Shown: positions 1-5,822, numbered from the stretch's first letter. The stretch: 9,779 nt of DNA from Holosporales bacterium (GCA_031273545.1 JAISRQ010000113.1:1-9779), one strand, 5' to 3'. Made by a program: numbers and translations. The notes: generated by a model from the sequence alone, not told the origin.

Positions 1-435
1 GATCCTTTGGATTGTACTATAGTGAAGCTCGATAGGGTTATCGAAGCCGCTATCATAATGTTTGGTGATTTTTTAAGAAGAAAGCCTTATATGGAGCAAA
101 GTGAGTACTCTCGGGACATTTATGTACCATGGCTTTCCTTCCGAAATATTCAGTATCGTTCGTATTTTTATGAACATTCGGATGAAATTGGGTATTGCGA
201 CTCTTTGAATTATAACGATAAGGCGTTGTATGAAGTTGTTAGCGGTTGTGTTTGTTCAAGGTTGGATTTATTCCCGGAGGGGGGAATATTGGAGAACGGT
301 ATCGATTTAATGTACTGTAACGTAAAAAAGTATAAGTGGGCGGTGAACACTCTAAATGATTTAAAACAAATTTTTATTGATAGTGCAGGATCTAAAGCAG
401 GAGACGGAGTTGTACCTGCTACTGCGGATATGTGA
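1..435 (+). CDS. Exported protein of unknown function, copy A (5' end outside window)
   Basis: The reading frame is open to the left edge and ends at TGA 433-435, giving 144 visible residues. A TTG at position 7 is not a credible start: the frame continues upstream as Asp-Pro, exactly as in the complete paralogue at 757-1464. The visible part aligns without gaps to the C-terminal 144 residues of that paralogue; I count 14 amino-acid differences (about 90% identity). Since the complete copy begins with a signal peptide, this one probably does too, but its N-terminus is not visible. It has the four cysteines of the other copy plus one more (Gly-Cys-Val-Cys instead of Asp-Cys-Val-Ser). I do not recognise the family and see no catalytic motif. 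It forms a tandem pair with the next gene, about 320 bp apart. Confidence 0.75.
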   Translation, partial: DPLDCTIVKLDRVIEAAIIMFGDFLRRKPYMEQSEYSRDIYVPWLSFRNIQYRSYFYEHSDEIGYCDSLNYNDKALYEVVSGCVCSRLDLFPEGGILENGIDLMYCNVKKYKWAVNTLNDLKQIFIDSAGSKAGDGVVPATADM

Positions 436-453
436 TGAGGATGCTGGGTTTTG
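1..453 (+). repeat. Tandem gene duplication, left unit (3' portion visible)
   Basis: Aligns base for base with 1030-1482 at a constant offset of 1029 bp. Similarity runs past the stop codon for about 18 bp and then stops abruptly. The left edge is the window edge, so the full unit is longer. Differences are dense in roughly the first 285 bases; only a handful occur from there to the end of the gene. Confidence 0.9.
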
Positions 454-601
454 ATAGAACGCATGAGGTCGTTTGACTAGCGAAATGGATACCCATATGA
501 ACTAAAAAGTGAAAAATGACGCGAGTCCGAGAGGAAGGAAAAAGATTTACAAGAAAAGTAAATGACTATTTTTGCGTCGTTGAGTGCGACTACATAACTT
601 T

Positions 602-624
602 TTGACTTGAACTACCTGTATAAT
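602..624 (+). promoter_or_regulatory. Possible promoter of copy B
   Basis: A perfect TATAAT is at 619-624. The nearest TTGACT (602-607) is only 11 bases upstream, too close for a normal sigma-70 spacer, and the bases at the proper -35 distance (about 596-601) match poorly. It is called on the -10 box alone. Confidence 0.25.
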
Positions 625-746
625 ATTGATATACTGCAGCGACGCGTGGTTTGGTACACAAAAATTTCGAAGGGCAAGATCTTTCGTTGGCTTGATGTGG
701 TGCGTTTACCTCGTGCACGCGGGTATTTGTTGTTTATGAAATTAAT

Positions 747-753
747 AGGAGGA
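747..753 (+). promoter_or_regulatory. Strong ribosome binding site fixing the start of copy B
   Basis: AGGAGGA lies four to five bases before the ATG at 757. It rules out the in-frame ATG at 736 and the TTG at 607, and leaves a protein that begins directly with a typical signal peptide. Confidence 0.75.
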
Positions 754-756
754 GTT

Positions 757-1464
757 ATGTTCAAGTTTTTTTTAGTGGCAATTGGTGTATTTTCTGGAAT
801 TTACGGTGGTTTGTCGGCGATTGAGGAGGACGGCTTGCCGTCTGTAATGGTTCAAAACATACCTGGGAACAAGGTAGTTGCATTAGGAATTAGAGTAATA
901 AATTTTGGTGGTGGGCACAGGATGATTGGTAGTACTGAAGGTCTTTCTATCGATCCGGGTTTGTTCGATAAAGCTGATAAAGTGTTACAAAATATGTCAG
1001 TTGTTGCTTCTGGACTATCCACACCTGAAGATCCTTTTGATTGTACTATAGTGAAGCTCGACAAGGTTGTAGAGGCAGCTATAATAATGTTTGGTAATTT
1101 TTTAAGAAGAAAGCCTTATATGGAGCAAAGTGAGTACTCTCGAGACATTTATTCACGATGGCTTTCTTTCCGAAATGTTCAGTATCGTTCGTATTTTTAT
1201 GAACATTCAAATGAGATTGGGTATTGCGACTCTTTGAATTATAACGATGAGGCGTTGTATGAAGTTGTTAGTGATTGTGTTTCTTCAAGGTTGGATTTAT
1301 TCCCGGAGGGGGGAATATTGGAGAACGGTATCGATTTAATGTACTGTAACGTAAAAAAGTATAAGTGGGCAGTGAACACTCTAAATGATTTAAAACAAAT
1401 TTTTATTGATCGTGCAGGATCTAAAGCAGGAGACGGAGTTGTACCTGCTAATACGGATATGTGA
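757..1464 (+). CDS. Exported protein of unknown function, copy B (complete)
   Basis: The product has 235 residues. The start at 757 is chosen for the AGGAGGA just upstream. Residues 1-21 form a classical signal peptide: one lysine, a hydrophobic core, and a small-residue end (Gly-Leu-Ser-Ala) before an acidic stretch, so cleavage after Ala21 is likely and the product should be periplasmic, surface-exposed or secreted. The mature part has four cysteines (about 96, 157, 174, 197), which could form disulfides, and many aromatic residues around 130-165. The tail is hydrophilic and Gly/Ala-rich. No known domain or active-site motif is recognised. It is the complete member of a tandem pair with 1-435 and converges on the exported GNAT-like gene at 1549. 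Such duplicated small exported proteins in a host-associated bacterium may be surface or effector proteins; that role is a guess. Confidence 0.8.
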   Translation: MFKFFLVAIGVFSGIYGGLSAIEEDGLPSVMVQNIPGNKVVALGIRVINFGGGHRMIGSTEGLSIDPGLFDKADKVLQNMSVVASGLSTPEDPFDCTIVKLDKVVEAAIIMFGNFLRRKPYMEQSEYSRDIYSRWLSFRNVQYRSYFYEHSNEIGYCDSLNYNDEALYEVVSDCVSSRLDLFPEGGILENGIDLMYCNVKKYKWAVNTLNDLKQIFIDRAGSKAGDGVVPANTDM

Positions 1465-1482
1465 TAAGGATATTGGGTTTGG
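1030..1482 (+). repeat. Tandem gene duplication, right unit
   Basis: Partner of 1-453. It covers the 3' two-thirds of copy B and about 18 bp beyond its stop codon. Whether the 5' third (757-1029) is also duplicated cannot be seen, because the other copy is cut by the window edge. Confidence 0.9.
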
Positions 1483-1514
1483 TTGCAATAATTACGTTTT
1501 ATCGCAGGAGCATT

Positions 1515-1539
1515 GTTGCGCTCTGATGAGAAGCGCAAC
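1515..1539. terminator. Hairpin between two converging genes
   Basis: GTTGCGCT (1515-1522) pairs perfectly with AGCGCAAC (1532-1539) across a nine-base loop. It lies between the stop of copy B (1464) and the stop of the converging gene (1549). No run of T follows on either strand, so it is not a textbook Rho-independent terminator; it may end transcription from both sides or only stabilise the 3' ends. Confidence 0.35.
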
Positions 1540-1548
1540 TTGGCAAGA

Positions 1549-2352
1549 TTAACGAGGCAATAGCTTAAATCTTACTGCACCCATTCCTTCCGCCACCTCG
1601 TTTAGGTACGGATTCTTACTTGTTCCCGTCGTAGCAAGTTGTATTAATTCATTCGCTGTAACTGGTCTGTGGTGTAAGTCAAGCCGGTCTTCGCAATTCA
1701 GAAATAACTCCAAATTTCCCCTCTCCATTGCAGATGCAGTAGCGAACAGGGATGCTTGATTTGTCTTCTCTATTCCCCCTTCGTAGTAAAGACCACCACC
1801 GTGAACAGCAGTAATAATTGCTTGAATCCCGTACCCATTTCTTGCATATTTTTTCGCTATGAATAATTTTCCATCGGGGTTTTCTCCATCAATATTTCCC
1901 CAGATTAAACCAACAACTGTTCCTTCCTCATCTTTTATCGCGTACACTCTATATTTTTTCGATTCGATTCCTTCTTTTACTGGCGTTAGTAATTCGCCAG
2001 AGTCCCCCTTAAACAAACTCCCAATTAAAAACTTGGCATGGATCCTCTCCTTGATACTTAAATTTTGCGTCAATAGAGCAAGGTGTTCAGGCGTAGCCTC
2101 TTCCAGTCTTATTGTAAACTTACGCCCCTTTAAGTCCACTCCTTCTATCCACATTTCAGTCAGATTTCTGCGAAATGTAGCTCCAGGCCACAAAACGCTT
2201 TGATCTTGCTTTTTATTTATAAAATTAGCTGTAGCACGAGCACCTACTGTAGTTGCAGCGCTTGTCTCAATTCCAAATGCTCCTCCAACAAGCAAACCCA
2301 ATACAACAATTGCTAACTTATTAGATACCTTTTTTAAAAACATTTTTTCCAT
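1549..2352 (-). CDS. Exported protein with a GNAT acetyltransferase-like domain
   Basis: The product has 267 residues. The start ATG at 2350-2352 is preceded by AGAGGA four bases away; the second in-frame ATG (2343) would be too far from it. Residues 1-33 are a signal peptide: lysines, then a hydrophobic core around 12-27, then Thr-Ser-Ala-Ala. From about residue 78 the layout resembles GNAT N-acetyltransferases: a first strand with Arg-Leu-Glu-Glu-Ala followed by a helix, a strand-turn-strand at 134-155 (Tyr-Arg-Val-Tyr...Gly-Thr-Val-Val-Gly-Leu-Ile), an acyl-CoA-loop-like Ala-Arg-Asn-Gly-Tyr-Gly at 170-175 at the head of a helix, and Asn-Gln-Ala-Ser...Met-Glu-Arg-Gly-Asn at 198-213, where GNATs carry their Asn/Ser motif. 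The CoA loop is imperfect (Ala where Gln/Arg is usual). The last 50 residues are not recognised. An exported GNAT is unusual because acetyl-CoA is cytosolic, which would fit a protein delivered into a host cell. That role, and the substrate, are inference. Confidence 0.7.
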   Translation of the reverse strand: MEKMFLKKVSNKLAIVVLGLLVGGAFGIETSAATTVGARATANFINKKQDQSVLWPGATFRRNLTEMWIEGVDLKGRKFTIRLEEATPEHLALLTQNLSIKERIHAKFLIGSLFKGDSGELLTPVKEGIESKKYRVYAIKDEEGTVVGLIWGNIDGENPDGKLFIAKKYARNGYGIQAIITAVHGGGLYYEGGIEKTNQASLFATASAMERGNLELFLNCEDRLDLHHRPVTANELIQLATTGTSKNPYLNEVAEGMGAVRFKLLPR

Positions 2353-2540
2353 ATTATCCTCTTCGCTTATTGTGTGACTATATTGTTACCACATACACCA
2401 CTTTCCCCTACATCAGAGTAATAAGTCGTGTATATCCAGATTATATATTTAGCTATCTTAATAAATCGTGAAGATATTGTTTCTATTAACACATTTATTT
2501 TTACCACCTCTAATAAAAAAAACATTATTTTCAATAAAAA
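2353..2540. other. AT-rich upstream region of the exported GNAT-like gene
   Basis: No gene is seen. On the minus strand there are possible -10 boxes, TATAAT at 2440-2445 and TATAGT at 2377-2382, neither with a convincing -35. Two near-identical 11-base direct repeats, AATAAGTCGTG (2420-2430) and AATAAATCGTG (2460-2470), lie exactly 40 bases apart around the TATAAT; they could be a regulator's paired sites or chance in AT-rich DNA. Confidence 0.35.
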
Positions 2541-2786
2541 CGCGTCCCTTTTCTAATATTAGATAGTAAAACTCAATGGTTTGCAGGTGCAGTCGAGCTT
2601 GCTAATGCGTCGGAGGCAGCTGGATCTGGGGCGAATTTGCTAAAGGCAGGGCGCCCGCTTGTATTTGCTGTGTTTATCGGGTACCCAACGCCAAAATCAA
2701 TGGGACTGCATGAGCACGGGTCAAGGGTCGCTATCCCTGCTGCGGATTATTTTATTCGGAAGTTGTTTGATCCACGCCCTAAATGA
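2541..2786 (+). pseudogene. Remnant of a PBP1A-like penicillin-binding protein (C-terminal end)
   Basis: A frame without a usable start runs from just after a stop at about 2535 to TGA 2784-2786. Its translation has Lys-Thr-Gln-Trp-Phe-Ala-Gly, then about 20 unfamiliar residues, then Leu-Val-Phe-Ala-Val-Phe-Ile-Gly-Tyr-Pro, Pro-Lys-Ser-Met-Gly, His-Gly-Ser-Arg-Val-Ala-Ile-Pro, and a closing helix. This order (Trp-Phe-x-Gly; hydrophobic-Val-Phe-Val-Gly-Tyr; Pro-Lys-x-Leu-Gly; Gly-x-x-Ala-x-Pro) is what follows the Lys-Thr-Gly motif in the transpeptidase domain of class A penicillin-binding proteins (mrcA/ponA), which cross-link peptidoglycan. The glycosyltransferase domain, the catalytic serine and the Lys-Thr-Gly box are all missing, so this is a fragment of under a tenth of the usual protein. 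Base composition changes sharply from AT-rich to coding-like near 2575, marking a probable breakpoint. The family call is by pattern only. Confidence 0.5.
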
Positions 2787-2790
2787 TTGC

Positions 2791-2828
2791 AGAGCCCCTA
2801 GCGTAACAAATTCTTACGGATTTTTTAA
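2791..2828 (+). repeat. Dispersed intergenic hairpin repeat, diverged copy
   Basis: The segment 2804-2828 matches 4755-4777 with one substitution and one inserted base, both ending in a run of six T. The preceding AGAGCCCCTAGCG resembles the first half of the other copies only loosely. CGTAA/TTACG (2802-2806 with 2813-2817) can pair ahead of the T run, so it may act as a weak terminator on the plus strand. Confidence 0.4.
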
Positions 2829-2898
2829 TATAACGAGCGCTTGTGACTATTTTATTTTTTTTGTATGCATTCATTTACTACTTTGTGTATTGAAGTAT

Positions 2899-3945
2899 CT
2901 ATTCGCGTTCAGCTGTTCCCGCAATAATCTCGATTAATTCGTTTGTAATGTTTGCTTGTCGCGTGCGGTTATATTGCAGGCTCAGCTTGTCAACTAACTC
3001 CTCGGCATTGCGTTTGGAGCTATCCATCATAGTCATCCGCGCAGCAAACTCGCATGTCTCAGATTCCAAGAACGCCTTGTAAATTCGCACCAGCGCAAGT
3101 GTATCTAGCAACGGGATTACGACTTTTTCAAGTGACGGCTCTATGCGCAGCTTGCAAATCTGTGAGGGTTCTGTTTCGGTGTTGTTTTGCGGGGAGGGAG
3201 TTGTTCCTGCGTGGCTGGCCTCTGTTCCGGTATGAGCCTGTGGTCCTATTGCTTGGGCTTGTGGCCCCCCTGTCTGCGCTTGCGACCCTTTTGAAACATG
3301 TTCTATCGGTGCAACGGTTATGAAACGTTCAAGAAGATCTTTATTCGGGTACAAATCGAACGATTCGACACTTTGCGTTAGCGTATTTACAAATTTTCCG
3401 CATACAATACTTACAGCGCCGACTTCCCCGTTTATGTACCAGTTTTTAATATGGTCAAATACATACGTAGCAAGGTCCATACATGTCGCCTTTTTAGAGA
3501 AATGCCCCAATCCTGCCAAAGGCTCAGTTTGGTCTGGCTTATGTTTTACGAAATATTCCGCAGCCTTGAGCGTCATTGGCACAAATTCACATTTGCGGTT
3601 CTTTGCATCCCGTGCTTCAACGGCAATCGCCTCCTTTATTGACGCCAAGTTGTAGTTTCCACAAAGCCCTTTTTGTGCGCCAAATACGCAAATTACGCGC
3701 GGCTTTGAGGGGGTGTCTTCAAAAAAATGTGTGGGAAAATACTTCCGGCAAAGGTCGCGTTGGTCCTTGTCGCTGACGATGGTTCGTAGCGCATTCGTCA
3801 AAGATGCTTCGTAATCACGCGCGACTTGGAGAAGCCGAATCGATTGCCGAAAGCGCGAAGCGGCAATTAATTTCATTGCGGAAATCAACTTATGGGTTGA
3901 CTGTACGGTTTGAATTCGCTTTTTTATGTCTTGCAATCCTGCCAT
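2899..3945 (-). CDS. atpG: ATP synthase F1 subunit gamma, with an extra low-complexity insertion
   Basis: This is the rotating central stalk of F1Fo ATP synthase, which couples proton flow through the membrane to ATP synthesis in the alpha/beta hexamer. The N-terminus (Leu-Gln-Asp-Ile-Lys-Lys-Arg-Ile, then Ser-Ala-Met-Lys-Leu-Ile-Ala-Ala) and the C-terminus (Ala-Ala-Arg-Met-Thr-Met-Met-Asp, then Tyr-Asn-Arg-Thr-Arg-Gln-Ala-Asn-Ile-Thr) are the two conserved coiled-coil helices of gamma, and Lys-Gly-Leu-Cys-Gly-Asn-Tyr-Asn (92-99) is the conserved motif of its globular domain. The product has 348 residues, about 50-60 more than usual, because of a low-complexity insertion at about 217-262. The ATG at 3945 has AAAGGG about six bases upstream. 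atpA and atpD, normally on either side of atpG, are absent: this atpG stands alone between a 400-bp gap and a gene remnant. Both conserved ends are intact, so I take it as functional. Confidence 0.95.
   Translation of the reverse strand: MAGLQDIKKRIQTVQSTHKLISAMKLIAASRFRQSIRLLQVARDYEASLTNALRTIVSDKDQRDLCRKYFPTHFFEDTPSKPRVICVFGAQKGLCGNYNLASIKEAIAVEARDAKNRKCEFVPMTLKAAEYFVKHKPDQTEPLAGLGHFSKKATCMDLATYVFDHIKNWYINGEVGAVSIVCGKFVNTLTQSVESFDLYPNKDLLERFITVAPIEHVSKGSQAQTGGPQAQAIGPQAHTGTEASHAGTTPSPQNNTETEPSQICKLRIEPSLEKVVIPLLDTLALVRIYKAFLESETCEFAARMTMMDSSKRNAEELVDKLSLQYNRTRQANITNELIEIIAGTAERE
3160..3297 (-). other. Low-complexity insertion inside atpG
   Basis: Residues about 217-262 of the gamma subunit are made almost only of Gln, Gly, Ala, Pro, Thr, Ser, His, Asn and Glu. 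They begin with short imperfect repeats (Ser-Gln-Ala-Gln-Thr-Gly, Pro-Gln-Ala-Gln-Ala-Ile-Gly, Pro-Gln-Ala-His-Thr-Gly). The stretch keeps the frame and lies just before the Ile-Glu-Pro-Ser-Leu-Glu segment that leads into the C-terminal helix, so it should be a disordered surface loop of the globular part. The repeats suggest growth by slippage. Confidence 0.75.
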
Positions 3946-4064
3946 GCAATGCCCTTTGTTTTCGGAGATGGTTGCTCATGTATTCATGTATCATTCTATA
4001 ACCTTGATTCACAAAAGTTAATCCATATTACGAATAGCTTGCTTATTTTTCATGTATTTACATT

Positions 4065-4103
4065 CACAAAAGATTAGGAACTTTTTGAGCAAACAAACGC
4101 TCA
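4065..4103 (+). repeat. Dispersed intergenic hairpin repeat, tandem copy 1
   Basis: First of two units 49 bp apart. Its first 22 bases are identical in both, from CACAAAAG to the end of a run of five T. CAAAAG can pair with CTTTTTG (one bulged T) around ATTAGGAA, followed by a second hairpin, TGAGC/GCTCA, around AAACAAAC. It lies outside any gene. Confidence 0.75.
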
Positions 4104-4113
4104 CGATCTACTC

Positions 4114-4151
4114 CACAAAAGATTAGGAACTTTTTAGCGAACAAACGCTTA
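4114..4151 (+). repeat. Dispersed intergenic hairpin repeat, tandem copy 2
   Basis: Second unit, starting 49 bp after the first. The front half is identical; the back half is AGCG/CGCT around AACAAA instead of TGAGC/GCTCA, so the second hairpin is kept although its bases have shifted. Confidence 0.75.
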
Positions 4152-4308
4152 TTATTCTTCTATTTGTTATCCGCAATCTTGGTGCTATCGCGTGTTCTTG
4201 AATGAGTGTAGATTTAGCCAAGGGACGAATGCGTGGAATGGAGTTTTGTTACGCAAGTGTTCGCACAGAGCCCTCGGTCAATGTAATGAAAATGATCCGG
4301 TCGCACAT

Positions 4309-4338
4309 TTGACATACCCCTCTGTAATTTGCAATGAT
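4309..4338 (+). promoter_or_regulatory. Promoter of the tRNA-Thr/tRNA-Leu pair
   Basis: A perfect TTGACA at 4309-4314 is followed after 18 bases by AATGAT (4333-4338, four of six matches to TATAAT). Transcription would start a few bases before the tRNA at 4350. The layout, including a CTCT and TTTGC in the spacer, resembles the promoter of the other tRNA at 6641-6669. Confidence 0.55.
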
Positions 4339-4349
4339 ACAGACTGTGT

Positions 4350-4422
<73 letters not shown>

Positions 4423-4443
4423 TTTTGCAGCGGAAGGTGCTGT

Positions 4444-4530
4444 GCCCAGATGGCGGAATTGGTAGACGCGCTAGTTTCAGGTACTAGTGAGTAATAACTC
4501 TTGGAAGTTCGAGTCTTCTTCTGGGCACCA
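4444..4530 (+). tRNA. tRNA-Leu (anticodon CAG)
   Basis: Acceptor GCCCAGA pairs with TCTGGGC and the CCA end is encoded (4528-4530). The anticodon stem CTAGT/ACTAG holds loop TTCAGGT with anticodon CAG at 4478-4480. A long variable arm, as expected for a class II tRNA, and the T-loop TTCGAGT are present. It reads codon CTG. Confidence 0.95.
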
Positions 4531-4534
4531 TATT

Positions 4535-4557
4535 GATGTGTGATTCGCATTTTTTTT
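4535..4557 (+). terminator. Rho-independent terminator of the tRNA pair
   Basis: GATGTG (4535-4540) can pair with CGCATT (4546-4551, with G-T pairs) around a five-base loop, followed by an unbroken run of eight T. It starts four bases after the tRNA-Leu CCA end. The stem is short, so strength is uncertain. Confidence 0.5.
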
Positions 4558-4596
4558 GCAGTCTTTTATCGTTCTAGTGTTTTTTTCTGTGAGGTT

Positions 4597-4626
4597 GCGA
4601 ACTTTTGAGGCAAGCAAGCATTTGCG
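4597..4626 (+). repeat. Dispersed intergenic hairpin repeat, diverged partial copy
   Basis: GCGAACTTTTGAGGCAAGCA and the following bases resemble the GGAACTTTTTGAGCAAACAA core of the copy at 4065 with several changes. The leading CACAAAAG half is missing. This is the weakest member of the family. Confidence 0.35.
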
Positions 4627-4726
4627 TTTTTATTGTTTTTTCCCTGCTTTGATACCAGGGTGTATTCCCATTTAGATATTTATTTTTATATATTTCTTTA
4701 TGTGCAGGAGGATGGTTATATCCAAT

Positions 4727-4778
4727 CACCAAAAGCTTTCGGAACCTTTTGGGCTAACAGATTCTTACGATTTTTTAG
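4727..4778 (+). repeat. Dispersed intergenic hairpin repeat, copy with extended stem
   Basis: CCAAAAG (4729-4735) pairs perfectly with CTTTTGG (4746-4752) over a ten-base loop containing CGGAAC, matching the CAAAAG...GGAACTTTTT part of the copies at 4065 and 4114. Its second half (4755-4777) is the part shared with 2804-2828. It therefore links the two groups of copies. It lies beyond the 3' end of xthA. Confidence 0.6.
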
Positions 4779-4803
4779 ACTCTTGTCTGCTATCTCGGCC
4801 CCC

Positions 4804-4847
4804 TAGCAACACAATTACCATGTCGTCCTCCTCGCTCAATGTTGCTA
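4804..4847. other. Eight-base inverted repeat just past the end of xthA
   Basis: TAGCAACA (4804-4811) and TGTTGCTA (4840-4847) are perfect inverted copies separated by 28 bases, starting 10 bases past the xthA stop in the direction of its transcription. No T run follows. It could shape the xthA 3' end or be a protein site. Confidence 0.35.
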
Positions 4848-4856
4848 CAAACTTCC

Positions 4857-5657
4857 TTAAGCATTTTCATTAAGCTCGCACACAACTGGCGCGTGATCTG
4901 ACGGCCTAAGCATTTTCCTCGGCCACGTATCTACGTAAACATTTTCTACTCTAGATTGTGCATGCGAATTTGCCAAAAAGTGATCAATTCTAAGCCCATA
5001 GTTAATTGTAAACGACGCAGAGCGGTAATCCCACCAAGTAAATGGCCTGTTTTTCGGGTATATCGCCTGACGATCAAACGAATCGCGCAACAAATCAGTG
5101 TATCCTACGCCCATAATCTCCTTAAAGGCTTCCCGTTCTTCCGTTGTACAGCAAACCCTTTCATGCCAAATCTTCGCGTTATACACATCAAAGTCGTCAG
5201 GGGCAATATTATAATCCCCGCCGATTAACGTTATCTCGTTATATGTATTTAGCTTTTCTATATGATCCTTAAAACGTCGCAAGAACTCAAGTTTATATAA
5301 ATATTCCTTAGCGCCAACTACCAGCCCGCCATTTGGAACATATATACTTGCAATGCGAACTTTTCCATCAATTACGGCTTCGATATAGCGCGCAGACTTA
5401 TCTTCCTCAAAAGTAGGTAGCCCGCACTGGACATCTTCGATCGAGCGCTTGGATAATATTGCAACCCCGTTATACGACTTTTGCCCCAAAATTTTACAAG
5501 AAAAGCCCATTTCTTCGAAAAAAGCGAATGGAAACGTGTCGTCTTGGCATTTTAACTCTTGTAACAAAACCACGTCCGGGGACACCTTTGATAACCAAGG
5601 GCCAAATAAATGCAACCTGGCACGAACGGAGTTCACATTCCATGTAATAATCTTCAC
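4857..5657 (-). CDS. xthA: Exodeoxyribonuclease III (AP endonuclease)
   Basis: Cytosolic DNA-repair enzyme of the Mg-dependent exonuclease III/EEP family: it cuts the backbone at abasic sites and removes 3' blocks and 3' nucleotides in base-excision repair. All the key residues are visible: Asn7 (Trp-Asn-Val-Asn-Ser), Glu34 (Gln-Glu-Leu-Lys), Tyr106 (Ile-Tyr-Val-Pro-Asn-Gly), Asp148 and Asn150 (Gly-Gly-Asp-Tyr-Asn-Ile-Ala-Pro), Asp225 (Ile-Asp-His-Phe-Leu) and Asp254-His255 (Ser-Asp-His-Ala-Pro). Its 266 residues are the normal length. It starts with GTG at 5657, chosen because the family's conserved Met-Lys-Ile-x-Thr-Trp-Asn begins exactly there; no strong ribosome binding site precedes it. 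It stands alone, 165 bp downstream of lolD on the same strand. xthA is an established family name, but some alphaproteobacteria carry more than one such paralogue. Confidence 0.95.
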   Translation of the reverse strand: MKIITWNVNSVRARLHLFGPWLSKVSPDVVLLQELKCQDDTFPFAFFEEMGFSCKILGQKSYNGVAILSKRSIEDVQCGLPTFEEDKSARYIEAVIDGKVRIASIYVPNGGLVVGAKEYLYKLEFLRRFKDHIEKLNTYNEITLIGGDYNIAPDDFDVYNAKIWHERVCCTTEEREAFKEIMGVGYTDLLRDSFDRQAIYPKNRPFTWWDYRSASFTINYGLRIDHFLANSHAQSRVENVYVDTWPRKMLRPSDHAPVVCELNENA

Positions 5658-5690
5658 TAATCTGCAAATTCTAGTAAACGCGTACGCGAA

Positions 5691-5720
5691 AGTATCTCAT
5701 TATTGTAATCGATTTGTCCA
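5691..5720 (-). promoter_or_regulatory. Possible promoter of xthA
   Basis: On the minus strand TGGACA (5715-5720) and GATACT (5691-5696) are 18 bases apart, placing transcription start about 30 bases before the GTG. Both boxes are imperfect. Confidence 0.35.
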
Positions 5721-5822
5721 GGTGTATTGCATTTTTGCGAACACTGGCCAGGAGGGCACGTTTGACTAGTGCGAGAACACGCTGCCGGGAAAGCAACGAA
5801 TGTGGATAGGCCGCACCACGCC

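Larger units (their letters stand above)
436..756 (+). other. Gap between the tandem copies, presumed leader of copy B
   Basis: No gene is supported here. The frame of the next gene is open back to a TTG at 607, but that stretch has no ribosome binding site and its arginine/tryptophan-rich translation does not look like part of an exported protein. A perfect TATAAT lies at 619-624, which would give a leader of roughly 125 bases before the ATG at 757. No clear terminator for copy A was found. Confidence 0.5.
3946..4308. other. Gene-free gap upstream of atpG
   Basis: No coding sequence or known RNA is recognised. The left end must hold the atpG promoter on the minus strand; the best I see is TTAACT followed 15 bases later by TATAGA, which is weak. 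The centre carries two copies of the hairpin repeat. The sequence ATTCACAAAAG occurs once more near 4007-4017 without the rest of the repeat. Nothing specific is seen in 4152-4308. Confidence 0.4.

Noticed and set aside
607..756. N-terminal extension of copy B from a TTG at 607
   Set aside because: No ribosome binding site at 607, a basic Trp/Arg-rich translation unlike a protein N-terminus, and a strong AGGAGGA plus signal peptide at the ATG at 757.
1859..2203. 114-residue plus-strand frame
   Set aside because: Antisense shadow of the exported GNAT-like gene; no ribosome binding site and no family resemblance.
4065..4151. Two-unit tandem repeat as a possible CRISPR array
   Set aside because: Only two units, repeat and spacer not separable, the second halves are related instead of unique, and no cas genes are near.
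4700..4873. Small plus-strand frame (53-57 codons) starting after AGGAGG at 4706-4711
   Set aside because: The AGGAGG touches the ATG directly, so spacing is wrong. The frame runs through a hairpin repeat and overlaps the end of xthA in antisense. The product is unlike any protein I know.
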